A stretch of DNA of 64,000 bases from Adineta vaga (Eukaryota; Rotifera), in assembly GCA_021613535.1 (NCBI GenBank), contig CP075497.1, positions 6,014,001 to 6,078,000 of the forward strand. The letters run 5' to 3'. The notes beneath the pieces are model-generated. The model was given only the letters and a program-made list of their open reading frames with translations. It made no database searches and was not told the DNA's origin. This document shows, in pieces, positions 63,739-64,000 of the stretch. Numbering within the stretch: the first letter of the stretch is position 1; every line of letters begins with the position of its first letter. Made by a program: the position numbers and the translations under genes.

Positions 63739-64000
63739 ATGTTACGACCATTATTAAAATATGTTCGTGTTGTACAGGATGACCGACGATTAAAATCGAA
63801 TTGATACTTCCGACTACAGGTATAGAAAGTTGAATTTTCTTCTTTTGTAATGATAAAATGAGTAAATAGAATCATTTTTTCCGATTGACTCTAGTCCAAT
63901 CTATATCTCGACTTGAAACGGCAATCTAATAAATTAAGTGTGAAAGAACAATTTCGATATGTTCAAGAAATGATGGCATATAAAAAAGAAACAGATCAAT
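63739..64000 (+). CDS. Possible start of a gene running off the right edge
   Basis: An ATG at 63739 opens a short basic frame (MLRPLLKYVRVVQDDRRLK) that stops within 25 codons. A 3' splice site at 63893-63894 opens a frame to the window end (SNLYLDLKRQSNKLSVKEQF, continuing RYVQEMMAYKKETDQ). A splice after MLRPLLKY to this exon keeps frame. The resulting short basic, helical protein recalls small mitochondrial LYR-type or assembly factors, but I cannot assign it. Incomplete and weakly supported. Confidence 0.3.

Overview
This is nuclear DNA from a small, intron-dense animal genome. It is AT-rich, most introns are about 50-60 nt with GT..AG ends, coding and non-coding stretches alternate, and several genes are metazoan-specific (cadherin, CLIC, CPEB, a Brat-type NHL protein, SPCA Ca2+-ATPase). 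The codon style, tiny introns, Ser/Thr/Asn-rich secreted proteins and frequent 3' splice sites just upstream of start codons fit a bdelloid rotifer best. That assignment is my inference and is not proven here. I saw no transposon, rRNA, tRNA or CRISPR array.

Region 1 (1-22 kb) is a block of seven genes, all on the minus strand. From right to left they are ARPC1 (Arp2/3 subunit), CLP1 (RNA 5'-kinase/cleavage factor), an SPCA-type Golgi Ca2+/Mn2+-ATPase, TBC1D13 (Rab GAP), RAB3GAP1 (Rab3GAP catalytic subunit), a Brat/NCL-1-type NHL protein, and BRM/BRG1 (SWI/SNF ATPase). BRM/BRG1 runs off the left edge before its bromodomain. Spacers are 0.2-1 kb.

Region 2 (22-36.6 kb) holds two plus-strand secreted leucine-rich-repeat proteins with hydrophobic C-termini. 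They flank a gene-poor 7.8 kb tract rich in microsatellites and orphan splice-donor-like sites. A minus-strand CLIC protein follows.

Region 3 (36.6-46.5 kb) holds an RBM4/lark-like two-RRM protein with homopolymer tracts (minus), a 12-exon RNI-like LRR protein (plus), and a compact single-pass cadherin (minus) whose 3' end converges on the LRR gene.

Region 4 (46.5-57 kb) is accessory in character. It has two small paralogous two-helix membrane proteins sharing a GP-[VI]-GGL...C-x-CC...WGLF core, a secreted protein with a Cys-rich domain, a chain of tiny phase-1 exons and a long Asn/Gly-rich repeat, and a secreted Kunitz plus beta-trefoil protein whose Kunitz domain has cleanly lost the Cys14-Cys38 pair.

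Region 5 (57-64 kb) is plus strand. NDUFB10 (complex I) is followed 182 nt later by DPAGT1/ALG7 (first step of N-glycan assembly), then CPEB (translational regulator), then an unresolved partial gene at the right edge.

All splice models below were read by eye from frame continuity, GT/AG ends and remembered family sequences. Individual junctions may be off by a few bases.
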